Notes under the pieces: generated by a model
What the model was told of the DNA's origin: nothing
The model's input: only the letters and a program-made list of their open reading frames with translations
Database searches by the model: none
Made by a program: the position numbers and the translations under genes
Source: Pelomonas sp. Root1217
Lineage (GTDB): Bacteria; Pseudomonadota; Gammaproteobacteria; Burkholderiales; Burkholderiaceae_C
Direction of reading: 5' to 3'
Length of the DNA: 64,000 bases
NCBI RefSeq assembly: GCF_001425705.1
Contig: NZ_LMDC01000028.1
Span: 937,119 to 1,001,118 of the forward strand
Part shown: positions 62,659-64,000 of the stretch, in pieces
How positions within the stretch are numbered: position 1 is the stretch's first letter
Layout of the letters: each line of letters opens with the position of its first letter

Positions 62659-63936
62659 ATGTCCACGACCGCCCTCGGCGCCCCGTCCATCGCCTTCGGC
62701 TGGCGACGCGGCCTGGCCTATGCGAGCCTGAGCGTGCCGCTGGCCTTCGTCTCCCTGCCCCTTTACGTCAACCTGCCCTTTCACTACGCCTCGGTGCTCG
62801 GCCTGCCGCTGTCGGTGCTTGGGGCGGTGATGCTGGCCGTGCGCTTGTTCGACGCCGTCGTCGACCCGGCTCTGGGGCGCGTCGCCGACGCCTTGTTCCG
62901 GCGCGGCGCCAACACTGCGCGGTGTGCCGCGGCCCTTGGCAGTGCGGTGCTGGCCGTGGCCTTCGCGGCCCTGTGGCGGCCGCCATCCAGCGGGGTGACG
63001 GCATGGCTCGCGGGGGCGCTGCTGTTGTGCACCGTGGCCTACAGCGGCGTCAGCATCTTGCACCAGAGTTGGGGCACGCGCTGGGGTGGCGGGCCGGCGC
63101 TGCGCGCCCGCGTCACCGGCTGGCGCGAGGCCGGCACCGTGGTCGGCGTGCTGCTGGCCAGCGCCCTGCCCGCGTTGGCGGGCTGGAACGCCACCAGCCT
63201 CGCCCTCTCCGCCCTGCTGGTCGCCGGCCTGGTCGGCTTGAACCGCCTGCCCGCCGCAGTCTCTCCGCGGCCCGAGCCTCAAGCGCGTTCCGAACCCTCG
63301 CCGTGGCGGCATGCGGCCTTTCGCCAGTTGCTGGCCGTCTTCATGCTGAACGGCATCGCCAGCGCCATCCCGGCCACGCTGCTGCCCTTCTTCATCGCCG
63401 ACCGGCTGCAGCTGCCGCACTGGCAGGCGCCGCTGCTTTTGGGCTACTTTGGCGCCGCCGTGCTGGGCCTGCCGCTGTGGGTGCGCGCCGCCGCGCGCTG
63501 GGGCGTGTCGCCGGCCTGGCGGCTGGGCATGATGGCCAGCGTACTGGCCTTCGCCGCCACGCCGTGGCTTTCGGCGGGAGACGGCGCGGCCTTCGCTCTC
63601 GTCTGCCTGTGCAGCGGCCTGGCGCTGGGCGCCGACCTGGCTCTGCCCGGCGCGCTGCTGACCGGCGTTATCCACCAAGACGGCGCGGGCGGGCGCGGTG
63701 AGGGCGCCTACCTCGGCTGGTGGGCCTGCGCAACCAAGCTCAATCTCGCCCTGGCCGCAGGCCTGGCCCTGCCGCTGCTGGCGGTAGCCGGCTATCAGAG
63801 CGGCGGTGGTACCTCCGCGGGCCTGCAGGCCCTCGGTTGGGCCTATGGCGGGCTGCCCTGCCTGCTGAAGCTGCTGGCCGCCGCCGCGCTGCTGCGCGCC
63901 GAGCGTCTCAATCCGAACTGGAAGGACCGCGCATGA
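62659..63936 (+). CDS. MFS transporter of the lipid operon
   Basis: The 425-residue protein has about 11-12 membrane helices in a GPH-type/MelB-like major-facilitator pattern (VMLAVRLFDAVVDPALGRVADALF in helix 2-3). Members beside CFA-like genes are assumed to carry lipids or lipid precursors; that is inference. ATG 62659 begins a typical start MSTTALGAPSIAFGWRRGLA. It overlaps the lipoprotein gene by four bases. Confidence 0.88.
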   Translation: MSTTALGAPSIAFGWRRGLAYASLSVPLAFVSLPLYVNLPFHYASVLGLPLSVLGAVMLAVRLFDAVVDPALGRVADALFRRGANTARCAAALGSAVLAVAFAALWRPPSSGVTAWLAGALLLCTVAYSGVSILHQSWGTRWGGGPALRARVTGWREAGTVVGVLLASALPALAGWNATSLALSALLVAGLVGLNRLPAAVSPRPEPQARSEPSPWRHAAFRQLLAVFMLNGIASAIPATLLPFFIADRLQLPHWQAPLLLGYFGAAVLGLPLWVRAAARWGVSPAWRLGMMASVLAFAATPWLSAGDGAAFALVCLCSGLALGADLALPGALLTGVIHQDGAGGRGEGAYLGWWACATKLNLALAAGLALPLLAVAGYQSGGGTSAGLQALGWAYGGLPCLLKLLAAAALLRAERLNPNWKDRA

Positions 63937-64000
63937 ACACGCTGCACCGCCGGGCCCTACTGGGCGCTGGCGCTGCCATCGCACTGACAGGCTGCGCCTC
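63933..64000 (+). CDS. Lipoprotein, partial (cut by window end)
   Basis: Only 22 codons are present: MNTLHRRALLGAGAAIALTG then CAS. This is a twin-Arg-like, hydrophobic lipoprotein signal with a lipobox (LTGC). In related operons the gene at this place encodes a DUF3833 lipoprotein, which would fit. The start overlaps the MFS stop by four bases. Too little is present to name it firmly. Confidence 0.6.
   Translation, partial: MNTLHRRALLGAGAAIALTGCA

Noticed and set aside
1-64000. CRISPR array, prophage, insertion sequence, tRNA or rRNA
   Set aside because: No regularly spaced repeats, transposase or integrase motifs, or tRNA/rRNA-like sequence were seen on reading both strands; a dedicated tRNA scan was not possible here.

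Overview
This is a GC-rich chromosomal window (roughly two thirds G+C) with the gene density, codon use and gene content of a Burkholderiales betaproteobacterium of the Rubrivivax/Roseateles/Pelomonas kind. The placement rests on a lipoyl-domain-bearing E3 downstream of aceE-aceF, a FixL/FixJ-like pair beside folD, a PEP-CTERM protein with its PrsT-type lipoprotein, a polyhydroxyalkanoate phasin and abundant c-di-GMP proteins. No rRNA, tRNA, CRISPR array, transposase or prophage gene was seen.

Layout. 0-2.7 kb: a LapG-like protease and a degenerate GGDEF/EAL LapD-like receptor. 2.8-6.1 kb: an HDOD protein, a small membrane protein, and a LysR regulator divergent from a PaiB-like FMN protein; the LysR gene carries an in-frame TGA. 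6.1-13.2 kb: hydrolase, lpd, aceF and aceE (pyruvate dehydrogenase complex) in one minus-strand operon. 13.4-20.2 kb: PAS histidine kinase, FixJ-like regulator, terminator, a palindromic repeat, folD, an M3 oligopeptidase with a repeat-like in-frame insertion, and a DUF1697 protein. 20.2-26.3 kb: patatin, GST, membrane protein, YkgJ-type protein, VOC protein and a double-domain M16 protease, all minus. 26.4-31 kb: PrsT and a PEP-CTERM protein with a sigma-54-like promoter; a fragment of the neighbouring kinase's receiver domain lies on the far side. 31-34 kb: KaiC-like ATPase overlapping a hybrid histidine kinase. 34.5-38.2 kb: small protein, trypsin-like protease, diguanylate cyclase, histidine kinase, a 43-residue protein and an orphan gene. 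38.2-45 kb: an operon of exported CHAT protein, FecR-domain protein and CHASE2-PAS-GGDEF-EAL protein. 45.2-47.2 kb: another diguanylate cyclase. 47.2-54.1 kb: a tightly overlapping seven-gene minus-strand operon. 54.2-57.2 kb: secreted Cache-like protein, chemoreceptor and histone-deacetylase-family hydrolase. 57.4-58.6 kb: phasin and a TetR regulator. 58.7-64 kb: a lipid-modification operon (FAD oxidoreductase, DUF1365, CFA-synthase-like methyltransferase, chalcone-isomerase-like protein, MFS, lipoprotein) behind a perfect 20-bp palindrome.

The themes are c-di-GMP/surface signalling (LapD/LapG, two GGDEF enzymes, the CHASE2 phosphodiesterase, PEP-CTERM/PrsT) and central metabolism. The most novel-looking unit is the CHAT-FecR-CHASE2 operon, whose three products all appear to meet in the periplasm. 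Short palindromic repeats have also been absorbed into genes: one appears to encode the FecR signal peptide, and another seems to be spliced in frame into the M3 peptidase.
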